Made by a program: the position numbers and the translations under genes
Assembly (NCBI GenBank): GCA_934045075.1
Contig: OW203721.1
Coordinates: 14,726,678-14,790,677 of the forward strand
Direction: 5' to 3'
Length of the DNA stretch: 64,000 nt
Source: Yponomeuta sedellus
Taxonomy: Eukaryota > Arthropoda > Insecta > Lepidoptera > Yponomeutidae
The notes under the pieces: generated by a model
Database searches by the model: none
What the model was told of the DNA's origin: nothing
The model's input: the letters and a program-made list of their open reading frames with translations, nothing else
In this document: piece by piece, positions 21,934 through 33,893 of the stretch
Position numbering within the stretch: position 1 is the stretch's first letter
Layout of the letters: the number at the start of each line of letters is the position of its first letter

Positions 21934-23639
21934 TCAATGAAAGCAGTATGGAGCGTTTTCAACTGCATAAAACTCATGGGTTTTTTCTCCGGATTATTTC
22001 CATCCCGCAACCAACGTCAACTACCTCTACCTGCGCCCGTAGCCGCGCGTTTATTCCGGTGTGTAAGATTTTTTTTTTGTATCAGTGGATTATTTGTTGT
22101 TTTTTTCTGTGGTTGCAGAATTCATCACATTCAAGCCACAGAGTGTTTTTATTTAATTTTTTCTTAGTGACATATTTTCACGGACATATTTTAACAAATC
22201 ACAATCGTAGCCAGTGGGGCATTTTTTTCCTAAGTAGCAACACTGCCAGCACAATTTTGCTTGATAGATACCTACCTAACTTTTAATTCATTCATTCTTG
22301 TTGTGTTGTTGTGTTTCGCGCCATTTGGGGTGTGCTGTTCATGTATTGTATTCGGACCAAATATAGAAAAGTTATATAATTTCAGTGATGTCATTTTACT
22401 CTGCCCATTAACTTGCAACATTTATTTTACGGGAATACGAGTACCTATGTTTCGGCGCGGACCCTCTGACACAAATCTGTCTTGCGTTTGTCAACTTATT
22501 TGAGTCAGTACATCTACCTACCTAGTTGAAGTCGATCAATACTGCAACAACGCAGCTGCGCCAATTCTCGGAAAATGTCCGAGGTGATGCGTGGACGCGC
22601 AGCAGTTGCACGTAGGCGTTAGGTACTTAGGACTAAGGTACTAAGCTAAGGGCTAGTTCCTTTTATGATATAAAAAAGTTCCAGTAGTGACTTTTAATTT
22701 TTACACGCTGCGGAAGGCAAATTAATGCCAATTACAAATCCTTTACACTAGTGTTGATTACACCTAGTCGAAGAAAGTTATTTGAATTTTCAACTTTTGA
22801 TTACCTACTTTACTTATTATATGAATGATACATAACCTCACGCCTGCATCCCAGAGGGGTAGGCAGAGACCAGGGACTGCCACTTGCCACGATCCTGACA
22901 GATCACGTTCGCTTCATCAACGTTCATAAGTCGTTGCATGCACGCACGCCGGTTCCGGGGTACTTTTTACCTTCCTCTTTGCTAATACATCCCCTATTTG
23001 GTCGATGTATCTATGTCCGCCTGGTACGTCCCTTACCAGCCCTTCCACTCACATTCGCAATATATATATTTGTTTCGTCAATCTTTTTTTCTTCATTCCT
23101 CTCCATATGTCCAAACTAACACAACATTCCTTTCTCAATTCTAATCACTAACTACATCCTCTTTCAGTCCACAATGTTCTCTAATCAGACTATTGCGTAG
23201 GTATCAAAGTAACACTATACACATACCTACTTCTCAAGGACCTCATTTCTACTGTATTAATTCTAAAAATAAATAAATACCTAATAATAAAATATTCATG
23301 GACATATTACACAGACCTCGTCAGCCCCATACTAAGTACAACGTAAATGACTTGTGTTACAGGTGCTAACTCGACGATAGATTTAAAACAATAAATACAT
23401 AGGTAGATAACGTCCAAGACCCGAGACAAACTAGAAAAGTTCGTTTCCTAGTTTGACCCGGCCGGGAATCGAGACCTTTGGTTTTACAGTCAGCGTGCCA
23501 AATCGCTGAGAGGCCGTCAAAACTTATGAAAAGCGACTAGGAATGTCCATGTTTGTTATTCCTAATTTGGGACCTACGCAATCGCGATTGCGTTGGGTGG
23601 AAGTTAAGATACGAGTTTTCTTTATTGTACTTAGATAAG
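21934..23639. other. Intronic spacer
   Basis: No coding feature that I can support. 'ccagaggggtaggcagagaccagggactgccac' (22850-22883) resembles 36290-36320 and belongs to a dispersed repeat. Confidence 0.4.
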
Positions 23640-24020
23640 AGCACACTTCATAAAAAAAAAACAAATTATGTAGCCTATATAAATCCCACTGCTGAGCACA
23701 GGACTTCTTTCAGAGAGATAGTATGGGCTTAATACCACGCGTGCCCAATGCCGATCGGCAACTTCCAGCTGTTAGGTTGAACACCTCAGACGCCAGGTTT
23801 CCTCTCATCATGTTTTCCTGCACCCTCAGCGAGTGGTATTGCTACTATAACGCAAATGTACATAACAAAACAAAGTAATTGGTACAAACAAAGAAAATAT
23901 GGGTGTCCCACTGCAGGACAAAGGCCTTCTCCGTTTTAGACCAAGATTTTCGGTCATTTGCCACGTCTGACCACCTCCCGCAATCGTCTTCTCGGCCGCC
24001 CCCGTTTGCCGCCGCCAAAG
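23640..24020. repeat. SINE-like dispersed repeat fragments
   Basis: 'cccactgctgagcacagga', 'atgggcttaataccacgcgtgcc' and 'aggtttcctctcatcatg' recur at 35850-35930 and, in part, at 28740-28860 and 38400-38520. A second head 'gtcccactgcaggacaaagg' follows at 23908. These pieces come to within about 55 bp of the last sushi-gene exon. Confidence 0.6.
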
Positions 24021-24074
24021 CCCCCGAAATTGTATGTAGTATTTATCTATTAAACGTGCACCTCTCGCCGACAG

Positions 24075-24351
24075 CCGCAAAGCGACCCCGGTGAAAAACA
24101 CGGAGAACATCGAAGGCGCAGAGCGGAAGGAAGACCAGAACGCGGCAGTCATGAGCTACGCCACGCTGCACGACACCAACGGCCGCCATCTTTACGACCA
24201 CGTGACCGACAACGTTTACGACTCCCCTTACAGCGAACACCTCGCCGACAACGCCGCATACGGCCGCCGGAGTGACACCGACTCCGCGTACGAACCAGAA
24301 CCTACGGGGCCAAACGCCGTGGTCACCATCAACGGAGTCGCTGTGCGCTGA
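24075..24351 (+). CDS. Cytoplasmic-tail exon of the sushi membrane protein
   Basis: A terminal coding exon: acceptor ctctcgccgacag|cc, entering in phase 2 so that CT from the previous exon completes a Leu codon and the junction reads IYLRLRKATPVKN. It encodes about 91 residues and ends TINGVAVR, stop at 24349-24351. The tail is hydrophilic with a cluster of tyrosines (SYATLHD, HLYDHV, NVYDSPYSE, AAYGRR, SAYEPEP) that could be phosphorylated; none is a perfect ITIM. The upstream intron is 10 kb and full of repeats. The phase match, coding composition and GC content all support it. Candidate poly(A) signals aataaa follow at 24557, 25287 and 25459. Confidence 0.85.
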
Positions 24352-27300
24352 TATCACTTTTGACGGTCTCTACATTACCACCCTCGGTAGCACTATAATA
24401 GGAGCCTAGCATTCGGCTTTTTCGAGTGTCAAAGGCTAAGGCTGCAGTTACACTAGTGAACGACGCAATTTGCGACACTCGACCGATTGAGGCGAATTGT
24501 TAACCCTCAATAGGGCAATGGCAAAATAGTTCGAATAGTGAACCTTTTCAACTTGAAATAAACTCCAACTCCACTCTACCCATGCCCGATTGAGGGTTAA
24601 TATTCACATTTAGGTTACAGGTACGGTAGATACAACAATAGTGTAACGATACGATATCAGTTATCTACACCAACCTTACGGCGAAATTGAAGCTGAGTCT
24701 GACGGAAACTTATAATAAGTTTTGGCAAGAATTCGCTTTGATTTCGCTGACACCTACTTGCACATCTTCATGCTGATGTCGTAAAGAGCTGTTTAGCGTA
24801 GCCTCATTCTGACATGGTGTGGCTTTGTCGCAAACGGGAAAGTGGCGTAGGAACTGACTGCATCGAAAATATGAGAGTCCACCATAAACTTCATCAAAGC
24901 AGATAAGTGATTTACCTAAATAATAATACAGTTTCATAAGACAATGACGCATTAATGTGCCTTATCTAAATATTTAAATTACGAACAGAGACATACCCTC
25001 GAGTGAAAAACAAATCTGACAGTGCTTTCTATATTTTGAGAGTATTTTTATTCGTTGGTGGACTTTAATTTTATGTTCAGGGTGTCGTAAACATGTAGGT
25101 ACTTCACGACTGCACCGTTTGTGTCATAGAATGTAGTCGACTTGTTGAATCCTCAGTCTTACTTTATGTTCCAGATTCACTTCATATGAAATTCATGGAT
25201 GTTCATTGTGTGATTGAAACAAAATATTGATCTTTATTGCCTTGTTCCTGTGAAATTAAGACTTAAATTACAAGCACCTACTGCCAAATAAAACATCGAT
25301 TTTTGTACATCTAGAAGTTAAAACACTAATATTTTAGATTAACTGGGTGGGTCGTCTCATTCTTTATGTACTATTTCTGACTCATCTAGTATGTAGGTAT
25401 ATGACTTATGTGGTTACCATTAACCTTTAAATTCAAATGTTCAAAAATGTTGTCATTGAATAAAACCTTTACTTTAGCTGTTAGGAAAGAGCGGAGGAAT
25501 ACCTATACTGTAGACAGTAAAATCGGAATATGGGAACATCAAGCGAACCAAAGATGTGTTGGATTGTCTAATTAGTAACGTAAAATATTAAATTAAGTCG
25601 GGGTAAGGCGATGAAATGTGTACATACTTACGAATGATACTCTGCGACATTCTATGGGTTCCAGATCTTTCAAATCCGAAGTTTTGTTGTTATGTTAACA
25701 AAATTATGAAAGTAGATTTTAAATACCATTAGGTAACACTTACTAGACCAAACCCCTTTGCTAATGTCTAATCATGTATTAAAACACTTTCTGCAGTTGG
25801 TAATTGGTTAATTAATTGTGGTTTGGTTTGGTAATCTATGTTACCTTCGGTCTTCTTAGTGACTTTAAACAGACTGGCTACTTCTGAATTGAGAATTTCT
25901 CAAAATACAATCTTATTTATAAAAAAAACTTGTTTCTTCAAAACACGTTTCAAATGCAGTTTTAGTTGGTATTTTTCTTTACCGATAATCTGAAGTGTTT
26001 TAAAAAATAATGTTTTTTATAAATACATAACACCTTCAATACCTGCAGAAGAATAGTAAAGATAGAAAGATACCTACTTAAGATTAGGTACTTCGAGAAA
26101 TTGTCAACTCCGAAACCAGCGAAATAAGTATTTTTAATGAATTTAGTTAGTACCTAGGTATTTTTTAGTGTCAGGTCGAAATTTTTGTATTTATTGTTGT
26201 CTAAGTAGGTAGATATAATGAAGTTATTGATGCCAAAATAATTCTGCTGCTCATCTTTTCTTTGTCTTTTATAACTATGTAGTATCTTTCCTTGTATAAA
26301 TCGCAACACTTACTGCCCAGTCGCTAATATTTCCGTAACACGGTGTTTTCATTTAAAATAGCTAAGACTTCTAACTTACCTGCCAATTTACTTTTAAATC
26401 CTGTGTAAATAGGTATATGATATTTAGTGAGTATAATTTTAATGTAAATGCGGCGCGTACAGCTGACTGTCAAACATACTTGTATGGCACTGTAATTAGT
26501 TTAATTACTTTGCAACAGAAATGTAAAGGTTGACCAGATGTCAACGGTATGATGCTGACAAATGTGCGGTAAGTACATTTAAGTTTATGTGACTTTTGCC
26601 AATCAACAATTTGTTAATTTTTTACTTCTAACTTCCGTCATATTATTTTACCTGAAAAATTGTTAAATAAAGTTAATTATGTAATGAAAATTTTAGAATA
26701 TCTGTTTCTCATTTACACCTGCAACGCCGTCGAACTTTTACAATATTATCAAATAAATGTAAATACTCTTGATTAGTTTCTTTTATTATTTTATCGAAAT
26801 AGGAATACACTTTATAAAATAAAAATATTTACATTTTACATGAAATTACAATAAATTTCTGATTGAATTGGTAAAGTGTAGAGAAGATTTTGATTTAAAG
26901 AGTGTGTATTTCGATAAAAAGCCGTATCAAGATTGTTTACATTTTTTTAAGTACCTACCTAAAGAAATGGACCTTGGAAACAGCCAACCTATAGGTGATT
27001 GATATGTCACTGACAGGTTTTTCTTTACAAACTTGTAAGTGCGTTTCTTCAGCCGCTCTTGTAAGTGGAAAAGGATACTCAGCATTCACAACAGAAGTTA
27101 CTTTATTAACTTCATCAAAACTTATGGAAAGGTACCTACGTAATTCTGAAAACATGATTCCTGTAAAACACTCCTCAGTGGCAGTATAAATAATCTGTGG
27201 TTACGGCTTTCCCTTCATCACAGACTATTTAAACTTCCTTTGAGGTGTGTTTTAGGTAGAGTACTTTTTTATAAATAAGACAATAAAGCCATAGAACCTG

Positions 27301-27899
27301 TATTTACAAATGCGTGTTCAGTTATTTTTTATTTTTATATAAAATTTACAACAATAAAGATGGATTTTTCAATGTCCATGAAACAACTATAGGTTACACA
27401 AATATAGAGATATTCTGGTATGAGAGATCCCCAGTAACGCATCCTATTCAATTCTATTTAAACCGATAAATATCCGATCCGAAAGAATGTCATTGGAATC
27501 CACTCAGATTCCAAACTCGCTGGATGCAGCGCGAATCCTAAAATTCCTTTCAAAAAAGGGCTCGCGTCCACCTTTACCTCAATGCACTTCGTTCGAGCGT
27601 CACAATAAGACCTTTATACTTTATAGGGGTTTTTATCAGTCTGGTATTAGGGTTGATAGGACATAACTGTCTGCCATTTTTTGGCAAGCGTTAACTCCTT
27701 TCATTCAGAGATATGAAGTTCCTGTATCAAATATTAGGCTAGCTATATCTTTTGATATGCAATCATTGAACGAGTTTAGGGCATTATTTCAATCATTCCC
27801 TCACTCTTTTACGGGCCATAAAAGTAATGAAAAAAGGGCCTTGAAAAGTTAACGATATGTTGAATAAGGTTTGGGGACTTCAATATCAACCCTTGTATG
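24352..27899. other. 3' UTR and intergenic DNA after the sushi gene
   Basis: This begins with the 3' UTR; its end is not certain because several aataaa hexamers occur (24557, 25287, 25459). No ORF, RNA gene or clear repeat is recognised in the remainder, which is very AT-rich. Confidence 0.5.
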
Positions 27900-27995
27900 G
27901 GCAGTGGGGGCCCACTGCTGGGGCACGGGTCTCTTCCTGCATGGCAGGAAGGTTAGGCCATACTCCACCACGGGGGCCAAGTCCGGGTTGGGGGC
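27900..27995. repeat. Dispersed repeat fragment, 'ctgctggggcacggg' family
   Basis: This contains cactgctggggcacgggtct, the tcctgcatggcagga hairpin and 'ccaccacgggggccaagtcc', matching the copy at the left edge of the window and the one at 53105. Confidence 0.7.
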
Positions 27996-28739
27996 TTAAT
28001 TTTCAACAATTACTCCCAAATCTCCAAGAGTGAGCAGTAACATAAAATAGTTAGACTTTTAAAGTAACATAAGGTTTTATTCCAGTTCGTTCAGAAAAAA
28101 TGACGGGTAAGTACAGTTTACATCAGATTTCCGTTAATACAAAGCAGGAGTATACTCTTCCGCTTATATAAGAGTAAATATGTGAAAATAAATATGTAAA
28201 TATGTGAAAACTAGAGACATTTACGATAGACTAGTGCGCACGTCAAGGTTACGATTTTGAAGTGGTGCACCGAATGGTATTTTGCAGCAGAAGCCGTGTG
28301 GAGCGAGCTACCTCTCAGGGTCAAATAATTACAGGTCAAATAATTACAGGTAAAATAATTCCACGTTATTTTGCCTGTTAACGCTCAAACACGCTTTTCA
28401 AGTCGTCGTTGAGAGGTAAACCTGCGCCAACGCGACGTGGCCTCAACACACATACACCACATAATAAGATGTTTAGGTAATTTTTCACACACTGCATCGA
28501 CTCCACTTTAAAAAGAAAACTGCATACGAGTGTTCATCAATATTCCAGGTATTTCGTAAAATGTTTTTATGCCTCACACACTAGAAATCACTTAGAATTC
28601 AACAAAATCTGATAAGTACACGAATAATTTGTTTTTCGCATTTATGGAGCTCGAAAAGCCCGAAATAAACAATGTTATGGTTTTTTTTAATCATGGGTCT
28701 TTACATGTCTTCTACGGTATAAAAGCAATACCACTTCAA
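27996..28739. other. Intergenic spacer
   Basis: Non-coding; includes a small direct repeat 'ggtcaaataattacag' at 28320-28350. Confidence 0.4.
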
Positions 28740-28930
28740 TTTAAGTTGCATGCATGTTCCCCATTCAGGCACTTAGGTTTCCTCATGATATTTTGCTTCA
28801 CAAATTTGTAATGCTACTACAAATTCACAAATGCACATAACTTACAAAACAAAGTCATAGGTACATGCCTGGGGTTCGAACACACGACCACAGCGAGGCA
28901 AGCGTTCTACCTAACGCCCTACCACCGCTT
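28740..28930 (-). repeat. SINE-like element with degenerate B box
   Basis: It shares 'cacttaggtttcctcatgat' and 'acaaattcacaaatgcacat' with 38420-38520. On the minus strand it holds a tRNA-like gtgttcgaacccc block. It is probably a tRNA-derived SINE fragment. Confidence 0.5.
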
Positions 28931-30178
28931 ATTTTATCATATGATAGTGAATATAGGCCAAAAGTTCCCGAGGCAAACGCAGTCATTCTTAAACATAATG
29001 TTGCTAGTGACCTATAGTGTAATAAATGAAAACTATCGAGACATGCAAGTAACGCATTAATAAAAATGCTTACTAAAATTCAACAACTAAAATAAGGCAC
29101 ACTTCAACATTGTACAGAAACTAAATGCTCGCAAAACCGAAAAATTTGTTAAAATCTACGTAGCTTTTTACGTTTCATTAAATACTGGAGTAATGACATA
29201 AAGTAAAAATGGCCGAAGGGCAAATAAATTAAACAAACCGAAAATTAACTAACATAAATAATGAAAGATTTTATTTAAACTCATTGCTCTGAATAATAAA
29301 TAAACGTAGTTAGGATCGTAATAGTTAGGATCGTAACTTTTGAATACAAACATTCACATCAAAATCGAGCTAAATATCTTATACCAGAACTTTAAAACAC
29401 AATCTATTGCCTCGTGACATACCAAGTGGCCTGCGAATGCCTTTATTTGTAAAAATCTTAATAACTGATGACAATTTTTTTAAAGCTAACATATTATTGA
29501 TATATCTACGATAGAAAATTCTAGTATAAGTTATTTACATTTGAATATAACGCCTAGAGGCACATGGCGTCGGTGGCTTGACCTAATTATACTTCATTAT
29601 ATTAATTTACAAAGTATTTCATAAAGTTTGTGTAGCAGCCATAACAAACGAGGCAGCCTTAAAGCGTTCTACGTAAAAAACAACATGAAAAAAGAAATAC
29701 AAATTGACATATCACATTTCCAATTCATGAACGTTGCTTAAAACTATATTTATATAAATAATATTATTAGTATTTCGAGATATATACTAACTACATGCAA
29801 TTAACATATATTTTATTTCAAGCCCCTCAATAAGAGGAGTCATTATTATGCTAACCTACTTTACACTTACACCTCATTAGGAATACATCGATATCGACAC
29901 TAGAGACACAATAAACGTGAGGGACAACATCATGTATATAATAAGTAAATACCATTCATGAACATCCTTTATTACATATTGGCTGTATTATTTGGCTGAC
30001 TCAACGATATTGCATTCCAAATTAAACACGCTACAAAGACTCTTTTTTATTTTGTATGGGTGTTTTGGCTAAACGGGCACAAAATATCACAAAGGAAATT
30101 AAAAATAGCAAAATTGTTAGCATTAATTTTAAAATAATAATTTTGCTAGTCTCGTATCAATCGACATAAAGTAGAAAC
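28931..30178. other. Intergenic spacer
   Basis: AT-rich; no gene or repeat recognised. It may overlap the distal Mbs 3' UTR. Confidence 0.35.
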
Positions 30179-30510
30179 AATAATATAGACGTTATTAGAG
30201 CCGCCTCCGTAATCTAGGCCTCGATTTTGGATTTCTGTAGGCCCCGATTTTGGATTTCTGTTATCATTTACTATTTTCTGTCCACATTTAGCCGATAACA
30301 TTAAACAATAATAAAGACGTTAATTAGAGCCGCCTTCGTTATCTAGGCCTCTATTTTGGATTTCTGTTATCATTTTATATTTTCTGTCTACATTTAGCCG
30401 ATAACATTAAACAATAATAAAGACGTTAATTAGAGCCGCCTTCGTTATCTAGGCCTCGATTTTGGATTTCTGTTCTCATTTACTATTTTCTGTCCACGTT
30501 TAGCCGAAAA
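30179..30510. repeat. 106-bp tandem repeat, three copies
   Basis: Units begin 'aataata..agacgtt' at 30179, 30307 and 30413 and share 'agagccgcct', 'cgattttggatttctgt' and 'tttagccgataacatt'. The first unit is 128 bp because a 22-bp piece (ccgattttggatttctgta) is duplicated inside it. Copies are about 90-95 percent alike by eye. Confidence 0.85.
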
Positions 30511-32149
30511 CATTGACAGCCGTTTAATGACAGTTAGAGAGGTTTGTTATACTGGTGATTCTAAACAATTTTGTAACGAATTGGTGTGGACAACAAAACA
30601 AACTATTTGCACACAACTGCTTGTTCCGCCCAGCTTTTGACTGTAACACCACTAAAAGTCATAAACTGGCTGTGCGAGTGTAATAATTTTTAGTTTCTGT
30701 ACCACTCGTATTCATTCCTAAGTACACAGGCACATGAAATAAATACAATAATACTTTATAAAAGGCGCGTAAGTAAAATAAACAATTGCGTATCAGACCA
30801 ATCACTGAGTAAGCCAACAACTTTAAATTGTCAAATACGTAAAACCGACAACTACATAAATTCTTGACTATGCGTAGAAGGTATGGCAATAGACTCCCAT
30901 TTTGTTGAAAAAATGCTGAAATACTCTGGCCTATGTAGAAGAGAAAGTACAAAATATAAATGACAAATACTACACTATAATACACAAATCTACCTACATG
31001 GCAAAATAGTAAATATTCAACTTGTATCATTGGTCGAACCGGAAAGCAAGACATTATTGTTGTAACATTTTCTTTAAATCTTCCCGCATATTGCATACTT
31101 ACGCTAAGGGCGTAATTGTTATATATTTACATTACACTAAATATCCTTCAAGGCTTGTATTTCGTTTTGAATTTAGACGCTACAGGGAGCTCTTAAAGTA
31201 TTTTTTAAATATACATTTGATGTTACAAACCAAACCGGTGCCAGTAACGTTCGTGTAGTTATGGCGATCCCCATTGCATGTAATTAATCACATATTTTGT
31301 AAATCTTACTATGAAACACCAACGATGTTATAACATCATTGTGCAGCAGTAACTAAACAGTAAAGTTCACTTTATATTATTGTCAATACGACGACATAAC
31401 GTCATGGTAAAAAAATACAAGCGTTACTTTATTTAAAAAATAATACTATCAAATGCGCAAAAAAATTCTTTGCTATTCCAGATCTACAAAAGAAAATATT
31501 TATATTTCAGACAGACATTGAATATGATAGTCCCTAGCTGAAACACGTACGATTGATGACTGGGACTCTTAAAGATCTGACTTTTCAAAACCTCGAAGAA
31601 ATAAGAGGTTTGTACTTAAGCTGTTTCTATTTCCCCAATTCTAAACAACGTCGAGATAAGTAGGGAGAATAATGACTAACTAAATGCCTTGAGGCGGTCA
31701 CGCCAATACATTGTGTATTTTATGATAGTTATAGACAAACATTAATCGATCTAAAACATAAGTATTCGCGGTAGGCCAAATTTATAACATGGGCATAATT
31801 ATTTTTGGAACCGTATCACCGACCTATACCGGAAACCGATGATAGAAAATCCTTATCCTTACCCATTATCTCTTTAGGTAAACTCGTTTTGTATTCGATG
31901 CCACCCATTTTTTGACGCCTACACGAAGAAACATTAGAGCTTACTAACAGATAAAACGAAAATCCTTCAGTATAAACACTTCATTCCATCATGTTTTTCG
32001 AGGAACTCTTACAATCGCACGCATTATTATTCTGTTTGTATTTACATACTATGTTTACGTAGGAAACTTTTTCTCAGCATAATCATCATACTCATAAAAT
32101 AACAATGATAGTATAACATAGGTTGGTTTCAAGTGTCTGTAATGATGGC
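30511..32149 (-). other. Presumed 3' UTR of Mbs (distal form) and flank
   Basis: This follows the distal Mbs stop codon on the minus strand. A minus-strand aataaa is present at 31428-31433, about 720 bp past the stop. Reading frames here (30659-31096) are AT-rich chance frames with no start context or motif. Confidence 0.4.
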
Positions 32150-32236
32150 CTACTTAGACAATTTGCTGATCACCCTGATGAGAGCTCCGTTCTCGTCTTT
32201 GAGCCGCTGGTTTTCGGCCTGCAGCGCTTGTTGGAA
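32150..32236 (-). CDS. Mbs: Mbs distal terminal exon: canonical leucine zipper
   Basis: An 87-bp exon in phase 0: acceptor ctgttcacag|ttc, stop TAG at 32150-32152. It encodes 28 residues ending RLKDENGALIRVISKLSK, essentially the C-terminus of vertebrate MYPT1/PPP1R12A. In that family the C-terminal zipper lets the myosin phosphatase targeting subunit engage partners such as cGMP-dependent kinase. With exon 34654-34737 it gives MEEELK|FQQALQAENQRLKDE. A competing terminal exon lies 1.6 kb upstream (33795-33893). An 88-bp TA repeat lies about 280 bp before this acceptor. Confidence 0.93.
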   Translation of the reverse strand, partial: FQQALQAENQRLKDENGALIRVISKLSK

Positions 32237-32508
32237 CTGTGAACAGTAAACAGTTTATACACCTTGTGGTGAAGAGCTCGTAACACTGCTGAGATACAGG
32301 ACAAAGGCCTATCGCTGACATACAATGCTATTAAATTCTATGTTATACGCTCCTTCTTCTCTGTTACATTAAACATATTTACTCTTTTTTTTCATTGATT
32401 TTCCTTAACTGTCTTTGAAACATTAGAACGGCTACGTACCATCGAACTGCTATGTCTCTCGAGATAGAGTAAAACTATATTTTTTTCTTATTTAACAAAA
32501 TCTGAGGC

Positions 32509-32512
<4 letters not shown>

Positions 32513-32600
<88 letters not shown>
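32513..32600. repeat. (TA)44 microsatellite
   Basis: Uninterrupted ta dinucleotides inside the intron between the two alternative Mbs terminal exons. Confidence 0.97.
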
Positions 32601-32604
<4 letters not shown>

Positions 32605-33044
32605 AATCATTATTCAAGGGTTTGGTCACAAAGTGATCATGTCACCCTGGTTTTATATTTCAGTAGATAAAAAGTCGTGTAAAAACTGTGTCTTGTAGAA
32701 TGTGTTGTAAACGAGTTTATGCCTAAAATTAACACTAACAATTAAACAGATAAGGTTAATTTAAACCCAAAATAAATGAATCTTAATGCAATCTAAGCTA
32801 AAACGTAAGATTCAAATAAGTAGGATGTGGTTAGCAATACACATTTACATAACATACGAAATATAAACACTATTAGGGGTATATTTTATAAATACACATC
32901 ATACACTTAAAAAGTACCACGACACTGCACTTGTGGATAGTAAATTAATGTAAAATAATGTCCCATGTTTGTGTGTGCGACTAGACGAGAGGGTAAATAA
33001 TGGAAGAAACAAAACTCCACACAGTTTCTTTCTGCACGATAAAA
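32601..33044 (-). other. Mbs intron or 3' flank
   Basis: Non-coding AT-rich DNA between the TA repeat and the candidate poly(A) site of the proximal terminal exon. Confidence 0.4.
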
Positions 33045-33054
33045 TTTATTTATT
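33045..33054 (-). promoter_or_regulatory. Candidate poly(A) signal pair for the proximal Mbs terminal exon
   Basis: On the minus strand, overlapping aataaataaa lies about 740 bp after the stop of the proximal zipper exon. It would allow that exon to end a transcript. Motif only; such hexamers are frequent in AT-rich DNA. Confidence 0.35.
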
Positions 33055-33794
33055 AGGTATTCTGACGAACTTTTCACCGCTCATGAATTACCTACGTAAA
33101 ATTGACAATCAAAAGTAGAAAATCTGTTTCGATTTTTGAATGAATCGAAATAATTTCGGACGTACACAGGGCATGCACAACTAGCAGCTGATAGCTTCAC
33201 TGATTTTAGCAATGCACTGCTCTCACAACATATACAAATAATTAACAAATTTCATATACATGGAAACACAGTGCGGAGCGGCCTTGGCGTTTAAATTTAC
33301 TATAACAAAAAATACAAAGGATGTTTTATAAATAGTTTATGATTCAATAACACACTACTCGGCAAGTAAAATCATGTTTACATGTATAAAATAAACCATA
33401 TACGTCGGGGCAAGCCTCCGCAATCAAGCCTGTGCTGGCCAACTGGCCCGTAATGTGATTAGGTTTAAGGCGGAATTCCTCCCAAAACCCCAAGGGATGA
33501 AGCAGAAACACAAACCTACTCGTTATTTGTTCCATATTTGACCCTGTCAAAATGTGGGCCTGACGTCGCTTTTACGTGAGTTTATAATAGGCGACATGTT
33601 TGGAAATACAGGCATCGCCCTAGGGTTACCGCAGTTAAACCTCATCTCATGTACGCACCAGTCAGCTCCCGCGGCCAGAGCTTTGGCGCTTAGCCAATCG
33701 CAAAAGTTTACCTCGACGTCTATGGCTGACTCAGAATGGTTCGGCACACGGTTAGGGCACGCGATGGTAGGCATGCTGGCTTTACAACCATTAC

Positions 33795-33893
33795 CTATTT
33801 GCCTGCCGAGTTGGTCAGTTTGCTAACGACTCGGGTTAGGGCGCGGTTCTCAGCCCGCAGCCGTTCGTTTTCCGCTTTGAGCTTTTGCAATTG
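33795..33893 (-). CDS. Mbs: Mbs proximal alternative terminal exon: divergent leucine zipper
   Basis: A 99-bp exon in phase 0: acceptor tcattttgtag|caa, stop TAG at 33795-33797. It encodes 32 residues, reading ENERLRAENRALTRVVSKLT then NSAGK. Residue by residue this is a paralogue of the distal exon's zipper (AENQRLKDENGALIRVISKLS) with a different tail. Both exons accept the same upstream phase and each has its own stop, so they are mutually exclusive endings. The exon is GC-rich in AT-rich surroundings, as the other Mbs exons are. A plus-strand frame over it (33554-33826) is its shadow. Confidence 0.82.
   Translation of the reverse strand, partial: QLQKLKAENERLRAENRALTRVVSKLTNSAGK

Noticed and set aside
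24043..24357. Minus-strand 104-codon frame over the sushi tail exon
   Set aside because: It is the antisense shadow of a well-supported coding exon with matching splice phase.
30659..31096. 145-codon minus-strand frame between the two genes
   Set aside because: Low-complexity F/L/Y-rich translation of AT-rich DNA in a presumed 3' UTR.
33554..33826. Plus-strand frame overlapping the proximal Mbs zipper exon
   Set aside because: No motif, no splice context; antisense to a recognisable zipper.
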